64,000 bases of DNA, from contig NZ_CP182493.1 of assembly GCF_052056295.1 (NCBI RefSeq), positions 806,001-870,000 of the forward strand, written 5' to 3'. This stretch comes from Catenovulum sp052056295. GTDB taxonomy: Bacteria > Pseudomonadota > Gammaproteobacteria > Enterobacterales > Alteromonadaceae. Below are positions 54,167-63,469 of the stretch, piece by piece. The position numbers and the translations under genes were made by a program. The notes under the pieces are model-generated. The model had not been told where the DNA came from and searched no databases. It saw only the letters and a list, made by a program, of their open reading frames with translations. Positions within the stretch are counted from its first letter, which is position 1, and every line of letters begins with the position of its first letter.

Positions 54167-56401
54167 TTAATCTAGCTTTTTCGCCCTCAACCTATTCGCA
54201 TTTAACACCACAGTCACTGAAGACAACGCCATTGCAAGCCCAGCTATCATTGGGTTTAAAATAAAACCTAAACTTGGGTATAACACACCTGCTGCAATAG
54301 GTATTGCCGCGCTGTTATAGGCAAATGCCGCAAATAAATTTTGTTTGATATTTGTATAAGTGGCTTGGCTAACAGCAATTGCATCTATCACAGTGCTTAG
54401 TGAGCCGTGCATCAACACTATATCAGCGCTTTGCATTGCGATATCTGTACCTTGCCCCATAGCAAAACCAATATCTGCGGTTGCCAGTGCGGGGGCATCG
54501 TTAATACCGTCCCCCACCATAGCGATTATTGATTGTGGCTGTTGTTGTTTAATTTGAGAAATTATATCGCGCTTATCTACAGGGCTTAATTCTGCATAAA
54601 CCTGGTTAATCCCCAAAGAGCTAGCAACTTTATTGGCAACTGCTTGGTTGTCACCAGTTAGCATCACAATATCTATACCTCGTTGCTGCAAGGTTTGAAT
54701 GCTAGTTAAGCTATCGTCCCTAATTTTGTCTTCTATACAAAATACACTGTGCAATTGCTTATTTATCGCAACATAAACCAGCGTATTTGTTTGTTGCTGA
54801 ATCTCGTCAGGCAAAAGAAGGGAGTCAGTTGCTACCCCATTATTTTGCAACCAACTAATATTGCCAATTAACACCTGCCTACCCTGACATATACCAACCA
54901 CACCTTTGCCAACAGTTGCAGAAAAATCACTGACATCTATTGGTTTAATTGCATATTCGCCAGTTAAATAATTAACCATAGCTTGAGCTAATGGATGTTC
55001 GGATAAAGCCTCAACGCTAGCAATACGCTGTAAATCATTTACATCAAAATCACTTTTAATAAAATGGACTTGGCTAACTTGCGGTTTACCTTGGGTGATA
55101 GTGCCAGTTTTATCTAAAACTAAAGTGGTGATTTTGCCAGCTCGCTCAATAGCATCACCATTTTTATACAGCACTCCTAATTTAGCCGCGCGACCAACCC
55201 CTACCGTAATCGACATTGGCGTCGCTAAACCTAAAGCACAAGGGCAAGCAATAATTAATACCGAGGTTATTATAACTAACGCGTAAGCAATTTGAGGGCT
55301 TGGACCAAACCACCACCAAATACCACCACTGATAGCCGCAATAAACATAACAACTGGCACAAATACACTAGCTATTTTGTCCACCAGCCGACTTATTTGA
55401 GGTTTGGTGTTTTGTGCTTGTTTTACTGTTGCGATAATTTGCGCAAGTAAAGTGTCTTGTCCAACTCGTTTGGCAATAAATTTAAGTGTGCCGGTTTGGT
55501 TAATACTGCCAGCAACTAACTTATCGCCAGCCATTTTACTAACTGCGATTGGCTCGCCAGTTAACATAGATTCATCCACATAACTGGCGCCACTTTGCAC
55601 TTGGCCATCCACAGGTATTTTTTCGCCGGGTTTAACCAAAACACAGTCGCCCTGTTGTACCTGCTCGAGTGCTATGGCTTGCGTTTTACCATTTCTTTCA
55701 ACCCAAGCAGTTTTACTTTGCAATTGAATCAGTTGGCTAATGGCATCAGATGCATTACTGCGTGCTTTTAGCTCTAAAGCTAAACCTAAGTTAACTAAAC
55801 CCAATATCACCACGGCTGCTTCAAAATACATAAATCTAGCGTTTTGCGGAAAAAGCTCTGGCAAAACGACAACTAAAAATGAGTAACCCCAAGCCGTTAA
55901 CGTGCCTAACGAAACTAAGGTGTGCATATTGGCTTGTTTATGCTTGAGGTTTTGCCAAGCACTTATGTAGAAATGTTTGCCCGAGATAAACATGACTAAC
56001 GCGATAGTCACAGCAATCACTAACCACATTATTTGCTCAAAGGTATTGGTTATTTGCATACTGCCACCAAACCATTCATACAGCATTAAACCAGTACCAA
56101 AAGCCAAAGCAGTAGCCGCTTGCTTATATTTATTTCTATATTCATCAATGGCTTGCTGCTGATTTTGCGCAAGTTGCTCAGCTTGGTTTTCGCGGGCGAT
56201 TAATTTTGCGCCGTAGCCTAATTGTGTGACAGCTTTAATTAACTCATCAACATGGCCGTTAGCTTCAACCTCAACTGTGCGATCAGCAAAATTCATTTTT
56301 GCTTGTACAACACCTGCTTGTTTATTCAGGGTTGTTTCTATTTTATTGACGCAAGAAGCACAAGACGCACCATCGATTGCTAAATTGTATTTAGTCATCA
56401 T
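54167..56401 (-). CDS. copA: Copper-exporting P1B-type ATPase
   Basis: 744 residues. One N-terminal heavy-metal-associated domain with CASC (Cys14, Cys17), eight membrane helices, the transport-site CPC in IIACPCALGLATP (about 387-389), phosphorylation site DKTGTITQGKP (about 430), SEHPLAQAM with the HP motif, and GDGINDAPALATADIGFAMG. It pumps Cu(I) from cytoplasm to periplasm. It starts 12 bp after the MerR-type gene, so both form one operon, next to the Cus pump genes. AGGAG precedes the double ATG; the second ATG (56398) is equally possible. Confidence 0.95.
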   Translation of the reverse strand: MMTKYNLAIDGASCASCVNKIETTLNKQAGVVQAKMNFADRTVEVEANGHVDELIKAVTQLGYGAKLIARENQAEQLAQNQQQAIDEYRNKYKQAATALAFGTGLMLYEWFGGSMQITNTFEQIMWLVIAVTIALVMFISGKHFYISAWQNLKHKQANMHTLVSLGTLTAWGYSFLVVVLPELFPQNARFMYFEAAVVILGLVNLGLALELKARSNASDAISQLIQLQSKTAWVERNGKTQAIALEQVQQGDCVLVKPGEKIPVDGQVQSGASYVDESMLTGEPIAVSKMAGDKLVAGSINQTGTLKFIAKRVGQDTLLAQIIATVKQAQNTKPQISRLVDKIASVFVPVVMFIAAISGGIWWWFGPSPQIAYALVIITSVLIIACPCALGLATPMSITVGVGRAAKLGVLYKNGDAIERAGKITTLVLDKTGTITQGKPQVSQVHFIKSDFDVNDLQRIASVEALSEHPLAQAMVNYLTGEYAIKPIDVSDFSATVGKGVVGICQGRQVLIGNISWLQNNGVATDSLLLPDEIQQQTNTLVYVAINKQLHSVFCIEDKIRDDSLTSIQTLQQRGIDIVMLTGDNQAVANKVASSLGINQVYAELSPVDKRDIISQIKQQQPQSIIAMVGDGINDAPALATADIGFAMGQGTDIAMQSADIVLMHGSLSTVIDAIAVSQATYTNIKQNLFAAFAYNSAAIPIAAGVLYPSLGFILNPMIAGLAMALSSVTVVLNANRLRAKKLD

Positions 56402-56413
56402 CCACTCCTTGAT

Positions 56414-56818
56414 TTACTGTTGAAACGAACCAATTAGATGACAAATATGTTCACCGTCAGGTAATTGGTCTTGTTGGTCTTGCCAGGTCTCCAGCGCCAG
56501 CGTCATCTTTTGATGCAATTGCTGCATATGCTTAATTTTTTCTTCAACCTCTAACAAACGTTGCTCGATAAGTTTGCGTACAGTCGGACAAGCCGACTGA
56601 CCACAATCAGCTTTATCTAAAATATCGCTGATATCAGCTACCGAAAATCCTAATTGCCGTGCCGATAAGATAAAGCGCAACCTTGCCTGCTGCTCACTAT
56701 TAAACAATTTGTAGCCATTGGCTGATTTAGTCGCTGTTATTAAGCCTAAACGGGCGTAATACCTGACTGTATCCGCCGTAGTATTTAATGCTTTCGCTAG
56801 TTCGTTAACCTGTAACAT
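56414..56818 (-). CDS. MerR-family metal-responsive regulator (CueR-like role)
   Basis: 134 residues from the ATG at 56818 (AGGAG 5 bp upstream). N-terminal HTH and wing MLQVNELAKALNTTADTVRYYARLGLI, then LRFILSARQLGFSVADI, a dimerisation helix, and a metal-site region with DCGQSACPTV and a C-terminal HICHLIGSF. The Cys pair and CPTV resemble ZntR/CadR-like members as much as CueR, so the metal cannot be fixed by sequence. The linked copA and a copA-type promoter upstream argue for Cu(I). It should both repress and activate its own operon by DNA distortion. Confidence 0.82.
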   Translation of the reverse strand: MLQVNELAKALNTTADTVRYYARLGLITATKSANGYKLFNSEQQARLRFILSARQLGFSVADISDILDKADCGQSACPTVRKLIEQRLLEVEEKIKHMQQLHQKMTLALETWQDQQDQLPDGEHICHLIGSFQQ

Positions 56819-56857
56819 AGTCACTCCTAATACTCTTGTAACTTTTAAATTAACATC

Positions 56858-56888
56858 AGCTTAGACCTGCGTGTTACACACAGGTCAA
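56858..56888 (-). promoter_or_regulatory. MerR-type promoter of merR-copA inside the end of cusA
   Basis: Minus strand TTGACC (56883-56888), a 19-bp spacer that is a near-perfect palindrome (GTGT/ACAC core with CCTG and CAGG flanks), and TAAGCT (56858-56863). The 19-bp spacing with a dyad between the boxes is the hallmark of MerR-family promoters, and E. coli copA also starts TTGACC. It overlaps the last codons and stop of cusA. Confidence 0.75.
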
Positions 56889-59800
56889 GGATTTTTGTTT
56901 AACCAAAGTATAAGCAGCTGGCAATACCAATAAGGCTAGAATAACTGCGCTAGTCATGCCACCAACCATAGGGGCGGCAATGCGGCTCATCACCTCAGAG
57001 CCTGTACCAGTTCCATATAAAATAGGAATTAAACCAATAACGATTGTAGCAACTGTCATCATGACTGGACGAACTCGCAAACCTGCGCCTTGCATAACAG
57101 CTTGTTGAAATTGCTCGGCGGATATAGAGGTTGAATCTTGTTTTAACTGTGCAACAGCTTGATTTAAGTAAACAAGCATAATTACGCCGATTTCGACCGC
57201 CACCCCACCAAGTGCGATAAAACCAACGCCAACGGCGACAGAAAAGTTAAAACCTTCTAAATACAGTAGCCACAAACCGCCTATCATAGCCATAGGTAAA
57301 GTGCCTATTATCAACAATACATCTGTGACATTTCTAAAATTGAGATATAACAAAACTATGATAATGCCTAGAGTAAGCGGCAATACATAACTGAGTTTTT
57401 GCTGCGCACGCTGCATATACTCGTATTGGCCAGCCCAAGTTATCGAATAACCAGCTGGTAATTTAAGTTGCTCGGCCAATACTTGCTGCGCATGGCTAAC
57501 ATAACTGCCGATATCTATGTTTTCGATATCAATAAATGTCCAGCCATTGATGCGCGCGTTTTCGCTTTTAATCCCGGGTGGGCCATCTTCAATTTTAATA
57601 TCCGCAATATCAGATAAAAGCAGTTGTTTGCCTTGCTCAGTCACAATTGGCATATTCGCCAGTTGGTAAGGGGAATCACGATAATCCTGCGGTAAACGCA
57701 AATTAATTGGATAACGTTCTTGCCCTTCTACACTGTAGCTTAAGTTCATCCCGCCAATTGCACTTGCAACAATTTGCTGCACATCTTGAATATTTAACCC
57801 ATAACGCGCTGCATCTTGGCGGCGAATATCCAATTTTAAATATCGGCCACCCGCTACTCGCTCAGAATATACAGATGCAGTGCCTGCAACAGGTTTTAGA
57901 ATTTGCTCTATTTGCTGGCCAATTTGTTGTATTTGTTCAAGCTCAGGTCCGGCAACTTTAATCCCAACAGGGGTTTTAATACCCGTGGCCAACATATCTA
58001 TACGAGTTTTAATTGGCATCACCCAAGCATTAGTTAAACCCGGTAATTTAACCACTTGATCAAGCTCTTTTATCAATTTATCCGTGGTAATTCCTGCTCG
58101 CCATTCGCTACGAGGTTTAAGCTGAATAAAGGTTTCGATCATAGTCAGTGGTGCAGGATCAGTTGCGGTTTCCGCCCGCCCAATTTTGCCAAATACGTTT
58201 TGCACTTCAGGAATGGTGCGAATAAGCTTGTCTGTTTGTTGTAAAACTTGCCTTGCTTTACCAATAGATATACCCGGATAAGTGGTTGGCATATACATTA
58301 AATCACCTTCATCTAAAGGCGGCATAAACTCACTGCCAATTTTATTGATGGGATAAAAGCCAAGCACAGTCACCACCAGCGCCAACAGCACAGTAGTTTT
58401 AGGATAAGTCACCACTTGTTTTAACACCGGCATATAGATGGCGATAAGCAATCGATTTAGTGGATTTTTCTTCTCAGGTAATATTTTACCGCGAACAAAA
58501 TAACCCATTAATACAGGTATAAGGGTGATTGCCAAACCAGCGGCGGCGGCCATTGCATAGGTTTTGGTATAAGCTAATGGCGCAAATAACCTGCCTTCTT
58601 GTGCTTCTAAAATAAACACTGGCAGAAAACTTACCGTGATTATTAATAAACTAAAAAAGAGTGCGGGCCCGACTTCACTGGCTGATTGCGCAACAATTTG
58701 CCAGCGGTTGTGCTCTGTTAGCGGCGTTTTTTCCATATGTTTGTGCATATTTTCAATCATAACGATTGCGCCATCTGTCATAGCACCAATAGCAATCGCA
58801 ATACCACCTAGCGACATGATATTGGCGTTAATACCCTGAAAATACATAATGATAAAAGCCACTAATATGCCCAAAGGCAAACTGATCACAGCAACAATGG
58901 ACGAGCGCAAATGAAATAAAAATACCGCACAGATAATGGCAACCACAGCCAGCTCTTCCATCAGTTTGTGCCATAAATTATCCACTGCATTATTGATAAG
59001 TTGCGACCTGTCGTACACAGGTACAACCTCAACGCCAGCGGGTAAACTTTTTTCTAATCCGGTGAGTTTGGCTTTTACCCCTTCAATGGTTTTTTGTGCA
59101 TTTTCACCAAAACGCATTACCACAACACCACCAACCACTTCACCTTCACCATTTAGCTCGGCAATACCGCGGCGCATTTGTGGGCCAAACTGCACATTGG
59201 CCACATCTGCAATGGTTAACTGTCGGCCATCGCTGTTTATGCCTAATGGAATAGCCTTTAAATCATCAATTGATTGAATGTAACCTGTGGTGGTGACCAT
59301 ATATTCGGCTTCAGCCATTTCAATAACTGAAGCACCTATTTCACCATTGCCACGTTTTATCGCCATTTGCACATGCTGTAGCGGAATACCATAATTGGCG
59401 AGTTTGATTGGGTCTACTTCTACTTGATACTGTTTAACCATACCACCAATTGGCGCAACTTCGGCAACGCCAGCAACCGTTTGTAATTCGTATTTTAAGA
59501 ACCAATCTTGAATTGAACGCAGCTCAGCTAAATCGTGTTGACCAGTTTTATCTTGAAGGGCATATAAATAAATCCAACCAACACCTGTGGCATCAGGCCC
59601 TAGTTGCGCTTTGGCACTATCAGGTAAATTGGGCGCAACTTGGCTTAAATATTCCAGTACTCGGCTACGCGCCCAATATAAATCAGTGTTGTCATCAAAA
59701 ATGATGTATACGTACGAATCACCAAAAAATGAATAACCCCTAACTGTTTTTGCTCCAGGCACGGCTAAAAATGCCGAGGTTAACGGAAAGGTTATTTGGT

Positions 59801-59987
59801 CTTGCACTACTTGTGGCGACTGCCCTGGATAACTGGTTTTAACTATTACCTGTACGTCGGATAAATCGGGAATAGCATCAACTGGGGTATTTTTTAACGA
59901 TAATATCCCAGCACCAATAATGATAAAGGTACACAACAGCACTAAAAATCTATTGTGTACTGACCAATGGATAATTGCGCTAATCAT
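56874..59987 (-). CDS. cusA: CusA-type heavy-metal RND efflux transporter
   Basis: 1,037 residues, 12 membrane helices, two large periplasmic loops. The three Cu-binding methionines of E. coli CusA (573, 623, 672) correspond to Met566 (LMYMPTT), Met616 (PAPLTMIETF) and Met665 (TRIDMLATGIKTP), with a constant 7-residue shift. The proton-relay Asp405 lies in GAMTDGAIVM. This supports Cu(I)/Ag(I) export over Zn/Co/Cd. The gene overlaps the cusB stop by TAATG, so it is translationally coupled. Confidence 0.95.
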   Translation of the reverse strand: MISAIIHWSVHNRFLVLLCTFIIIGAGILSLKNTPVDAIPDLSDVQVIVKTSYPGQSPQVVQDQITFPLTSAFLAVPGAKTVRGYSFFGDSYVYIIFDDNTDLYWARSRVLEYLSQVAPNLPDSAKAQLGPDATGVGWIYLYALQDKTGQHDLAELRSIQDWFLKYELQTVAGVAEVAPIGGMVKQYQVEVDPIKLANYGIPLQHVQMAIKRGNGEIGASVIEMAEAEYMVTTTGYIQSIDDLKAIPLGINSDGRQLTIADVANVQFGPQMRRGIAELNGEGEVVGGVVVMRFGENAQKTIEGVKAKLTGLEKSLPAGVEVVPVYDRSQLINNAVDNLWHKLMEELAVVAIICAVFLFHLRSSIVAVISLPLGILVAFIIMYFQGINANIMSLGGIAIAIGAMTDGAIVMIENMHKHMEKTPLTEHNRWQIVAQSASEVGPALFFSLLIITVSFLPVFILEAQEGRLFAPLAYTKTYAMAAAAGLAITLIPVLMGYFVRGKILPEKKNPLNRLLIAIYMPVLKQVVTYPKTTVLLALVVTVLGFYPINKIGSEFMPPLDEGDLMYMPTTYPGISIGKARQVLQQTDKLIRTIPEVQNVFGKIGRAETATDPAPLTMIETFIQLKPRSEWRAGITTDKLIKELDQVVKLPGLTNAWVMPIKTRIDMLATGIKTPVGIKVAGPELEQIQQIGQQIEQILKPVAGTASVYSERVAGGRYLKLDIRRQDAARYGLNIQDVQQIVASAIGGMNLSYSVEGQERYPINLRLPQDYRDSPYQLANMPIVTEQGKQLLLSDIADIKIEDGPPGIKSENARINGWTFIDIENIDIGSYVSHAQQVLAEQLKLPAGYSITWAGQYEYMQRAQQKLSYVLPLTLGIIIVLLYLNFRNVTDVLLIIGTLPMAMIGGLWLLYLEGFNFSVAVGVGFIALGGVAVEIGVIMLVYLNQAVAQLKQDSTSISAEQFQQAVMQGAGLRVRPVMMTVATIVIGLIPILYGTGTGSEVMSRIAAPMVGGMTSAVILALLVLPAAYTLVKQKSLTCV

Positions 59988-61531
59988 TAATGGCCTCCAT
60001 GCTGCATAACATCCATTTGCATTATGCTGGTAATAATAAAATCATCGTGAATGTCAAAGGTAAAATGCACTGACATACCAGCGTTAAATTGGCTCAAATC
60101 TATGCTATCAGCTGCAATAAAATCAATAGTTGCTGGCGGTCTGTTCCATTTTTCAATTGCACCACGACTGATATTTAATATTCGGCTTTGAGCATCTATT
60201 GAATTTATCACACCCATAACTGTTGCCGATTGTACTGCTTGTTGGACTGCTTCCTGTTCAGCTGGCATAGTGTAAGCCGTATGATCGATTTCGTTAGGTT
60301 GCATACGTAAAAAATCAGAGCTTTTGCTAGATTCAGAATCCAATAAAAACTGTGCAGAAGTAACAACCTTATCGCCTGCCATTACACCAGATAAAACTTC
60401 AACAAACTGATTTGATTGATGGCCTAACTCAACTTCGACTGACTTAAACAGACCTTTGGCCAACTCAAGCACAACACGATTTTGTTTACCGGTTTGAATG
60501 ACAGCTTGTAAAGGCAACAAAATTTGTGTTTGTTCTCTCCTGATTTGAGCTTCAACCTTGCCATACATGCCAGCTTTTAATTGATGCTTAGCATTATCCA
60601 AAACAATACGCGCGCGAACTAAACGCGTTTTTTCATCAACTTGTGGGTAAATATAATCAACAACTCCACTAAATTGCTGCTGTGGCAGTGCATCGGCAAC
60701 AAAGTTAATGGCAAGATTGCTTTTAACTAATGGACTCTGTTTCGCTGAAAATTGCGCTTCTACCCAAACTTTATCTAAGGTTGCTATGCTCATAATTGTG
60801 GTACCCGGCTGTACATAAAAACCTTCGCGAATTGGCAGTTGATTAACCACACCTGTTTGTGGCGCACTAAAGGTAATATAAGCTTGCACAGTTTGAGTGT
60901 TATTCAGTTTTTCAATGAGTTCTTTTGGCAATTGCAACGCAAGCAAACGCTCTCTTGCCGCTTTAATTAATGGGTTTTGACCACGTTTAAGCGCGATTAA
61001 ATACTCTTCTTGAGCGTTTACCAATTGTGGAGAATATAAAGTGTAAAGTGGCTGGCCTTTTTCAACTGGTTCACCTTGTGCTTTAACATAAAGTTTATCT
61101 AACCAACCTTCTACTCTGGGGTGCACATGCACAATTGAATTTTGGTCATATTCCACCACAGCGGATGCAGTAATGGGTAAAGTTAAAACATCCAAGTTAG
61201 CTTGGGTGGTTTTAACCGCTAAATTATTCACTACTTCGGGCGAGATACTCACAACCCCTTCGCCAAATTGGTTGTTGGCGTTTTCTTCATATACTGGGAC
61301 TAAATCCATCCCCATAGGTGATTTACCCGGTTTGTCACGGCGATAATTTGCATCCATAGGTGCAACCCAATACAAAGGCTTTTTCTCAGTGCTTGTTTCA
61401 GCACTTGAGGTTTGAACCATATCTGAATGTGACTCAGATGTAGTTTGCATAACAATAGAAGCAAGCAAAAATGCAGCAAGCCCACCTAAAGTGAGGCCAA
61501 ATAAAAACGGTCGAGAAAAGATGCTAGCCAT
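59987..61531 (-). CDS. cusB: CusB-type periplasmic adaptor with C-terminal CusF-like domain
   Basis: 514 residues. N-terminal membrane anchor or signal (about 8-28), a heavy-metal-binding domain YWVAPMDANYRRDKPGKSPM (about 54-73), lipoyl/hairpin/barrel domains (105-400), and a C-terminal OB-fold domain (about 440-505) like CusF (VMGVINSIDAQSRILNISRG). In CusF, Cu(I) is bound by a His, two Met and a Trp in a W-P-x-M-T-M motif. Here the Trp is kept (W462, KWNRPPATIDF) but both Met are lost. The tail ends IMQMDVMQHGGH, which could offer alternative ligands. It joins CusA to the outer-membrane channel. Confidence 0.92.
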   Translation of the reverse strand: MASIFSRPFLFGLTLGGLAAFLLASIVMQTTSESHSDMVQTSSAETSTEKKPLYWVAPMDANYRRDKPGKSPMGMDLVPVYEENANNQFGEGVVSISPEVVNNLAVKTTQANLDVLTLPITASAVVEYDQNSIVHVHPRVEGWLDKLYVKAQGEPVEKGQPLYTLYSPQLVNAQEEYLIALKRGQNPLIKAARERLLALQLPKELIEKLNNTQTVQAYITFSAPQTGVVNQLPIREGFYVQPGTTIMSIATLDKVWVEAQFSAKQSPLVKSNLAINFVADALPQQQFSGVVDYIYPQVDEKTRLVRARIVLDNAKHQLKAGMYGKVEAQIRREQTQILLPLQAVIQTGKQNRVVLELAKGLFKSVEVELGHQSNQFVEVLSGVMAGDKVVTSAQFLLDSESSKSSDFLRMQPNEIDHTAYTMPAEQEAVQQAVQSATVMGVINSIDAQSRILNISRGAIEKWNRPPATIDFIAADSIDLSQFNAGMSVHFTFDIHDDFIITSIMQMDVMQHGGH

Positions 61532-62919
61532 TAGTTAGCCTCCTGAATTGATAATACTGGGAAGAAATAATTAAGCTGGACAATTTGTTGCAGCTTTTGG
61601 GTGTGTAATTGCAAGCTTTGGATATGCGTATTGAGTTCGCCAATACGAGCGCGCACTACTTCAGCAAAGTCACCATCATCATTTGTATATGCGGTAATGG
61701 CGGCTTGTGCTTGCTGTTTGCTTTGGTCTAGTAAGGTGTCTTGATAGAGCTGATGGCGCTGCTGTAATAGCAAATAAGATTCAGCTGCTGCTAATGCTTG
61801 TCCATACATAGTTTGTAACAAGAATTGCTTATCGGTTTTTACCGCTTCAGCTTTAGCTATGGCGGCTTTGTTGTTTTGATCTTGTTTATTGCTAGCAAAA
61901 ATTGGCCAATCAAAACTCACGCCCACTGAAACAAAGTCCGATCTATCCATTTGTGCACCATCGGCACGGTAAGCATAACTCGCATTCACCATCCACTGCG
62001 GTTTATACGCTTGTTCGCTTAATTGCACATCCAATGCGCGGCTTTTAAATTGATTATCCAATAGTTGTACTTGCGGATGCTGCATCAATTTTTTAATCAC
62101 CAACATTTGCTGAAAACGCCAATTTGTACTGATGTCAGGTTGGTTCAACACAATTTCAGCAACAGTAGTGTTGAGCTGATAGCTAAAAATATCTGGCAGC
62201 CATTGGGCTAATTGCGCCTGAATATTTTGTTGTTTTTGTTGCTGCAATAATCGTTTTTCATGCAACTGCGATAACTCTAGCTCAGCGCGAATAATATCTT
62301 GTTGACGGGTTTGCCCTATTGCACTGGCATAACGCGCTTTGGCTAATTCAACCATTTGTTCAAACAATACTTGGTCTTGATTAATGCGCTGCTCAATTTG
62401 TTGTGCAAGTTTGTATTCAAGCCAAAGTAAACTGATTTGCTGGGTGAGTTGCAATTGGCGGAGCTGGCGTTGAATGGGGTGCTGTGCAACAACATTTTGC
62501 CACTGCTGTTGCTGAATGTGTTGTGAGTCGCCACGTGGCAACATTTGGCTAACGCCAAACTTAACTTGAGTCATGCCCTCTTGATTAAGCGACAAACTAT
62601 CAATTGGTACATTGGCTAAAGCTAGCGAAAAATTTGGGTCAGCCCAATTATCCACCGCAATACTTTGTGCGTTAGCGGCCTGTTCTGATAATTGATTACT
62701 TTTAAGCCATAAGTCTTGTTGAACGGCTTTTTTAATTAAAGCGTCTAATGACAATTTATGTTGATGAATAGAAGTGAGGCTGTTTTTTGGCTCAGCTGCT
62801 AATTTTGCTTGCGAGTTAGCAGAATCACCGTCAATTTGATTCGCGTAAGCCACTGATACAAAGGTAAAACCTAATAAAAACAGTAGATGAACTGGATAAA
62901 TAAATAACTTGTTAACCAT
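61531..62919 (-). CDS. cusC: CusC-type outer-membrane efflux protein (TolC family)
   Basis: 462 residues from the ATG at 62919; the signal peptide is LFIYPVHLLFLLGFTFVSVAYA. Typical TolC-fold helices follow (SLDALIKKAVQQDLWLKSNQ, FGVSQMLPRGDSQHIQQQQW, GVSFDWPIFASNKQDQNNKA). It should be the outer-membrane exit for CusBA and overlaps cusB by TAATG. The in-frame TTG at 62955 would put 12 odd residues before the signal peptide, so I reject it. A perfect palindrome GGATAGATCTATCC (62991-63004) lies 71 bp upstream and may be an operator or attenuator. Confidence 0.88.
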   Translation of the reverse strand: MVNKLFIYPVHLLFLLGFTFVSVAYANQIDGDSANSQAKLAAEPKNSLTSIHQHKLSLDALIKKAVQQDLWLKSNQLSEQAANAQSIAVDNWADPNFSLALANVPIDSLSLNQEGMTQVKFGVSQMLPRGDSQHIQQQQWQNVVAQHPIQRQLRQLQLTQQISLLWLEYKLAQQIEQRINQDQVLFEQMVELAKARYASAIGQTRQQDIIRAELELSQLHEKRLLQQQKQQNIQAQLAQWLPDIFSYQLNTTVAEIVLNQPDISTNWRFQQMLVIKKLMQHPQVQLLDNQFKSRALDVQLSEQAYKPQWMVNASYAYRADGAQMDRSDFVSVGVSFDWPIFASNKQDQNNKAAIAKAEAVKTDKQFLLQTMYGQALAAAESYLLLQQRHQLYQDTLLDQSKQQAQAAITAYTNDDGDFAEVVRARIGELNTHIQSLQLHTQKLQQIVQLNYFFPVLSIQEAN

Positions 62920-62990
62920 TTGAAAAATCACATATTTAAATGACACACAGCGCAAAACATCAATGATGCTTGGCAGTTAAAGCAAATTTT

Positions 62991-63004
62991 GGATAGATCT
63001 ATCC
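62991..63004. promoter_or_regulatory. 14-bp perfect palindrome between the Met/His-rich gene and cusC
   Basis: GGATAGATCTATCC, 4 bp downstream of the Met/His-rich gene stop and 71 bp before the cusC ATG. It could be a regulator binding site for the cusCBA unit. The stem has no loop, so it is not a typical terminator. Confidence 0.4.
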
Positions 63005-63008
63005 TAGG

Positions 63009-63440
63009 TTAAGCAAAAATGGGTGGGCGATATAAATTTGCGGAGGGTTGTGAAATAAAAGGTTCGAAAGATTTAGAAATTTTGTTTGGTGTGGCTGCGA
63101 CATGGTCAATTGCCAACTCAGTTAAAATGATGCCTGCGTTATGACAAATCTGGTGCGGACATTGGCATTCAGCTTTAGCCGTTTTACAGCAGTCATGCGC
63201 ACTGCTATCCGCAGCTTGATGGCTATCTTTCATCATCTGCATATCATGCTCAGCATGCATCGCGTGGTCGTGGCCATTATGTTCTGAAGTTTGATGTTTA
63301 GCTGCGGGTTTATCTATGGTTACAGTTGGCGACATATGCATTTGGCAGTTTTGCATATCAACAGCTGCAACTTGGCCTACCAACATAGTTAGTAAAGCAA
63401 AACAAGCAAGCAGTTTTGATTTTAAATTAGCCAATCGCAT
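63009..63440 (-). CDS. Met/His/Cys-rich periplasmic protein of the copper cluster
   Basis: 143 residues with a signal peptide (LLACFALLTMLVGQVAA, cleavage near residue 26). The mature part is crowded with metal ligands: MQNCQMHM, EHNGHDHAMHAEHDMQMMKD, HDCCKTAKAECQCPHQICH. It resembles small copper-binding proteins found before cus-like operons (CopL-type), but I cannot assign a family. A role in periplasmic Cu(I) binding or delivery to the Cus pump is inferred from composition and place. It ends 90 bp before cusC. No MerR-type promoter was seen upstream. Confidence 0.75.
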   Translation of the reverse strand: MRLANLKSKLLACFALLTMLVGQVAAVDMQNCQMHMSPTVTIDKPAAKHQTSEHNGHDHAMHAEHDMQMMKDSHQAADSSAHDCCKTAKAECQCPHQICHNAGIILTELAIDHVAATPNKISKSFEPFISQPSANLYRPPIFA

Positions 63441-63469
63441 AACAAATTAATATTCGCCTTTCGTCCAAA

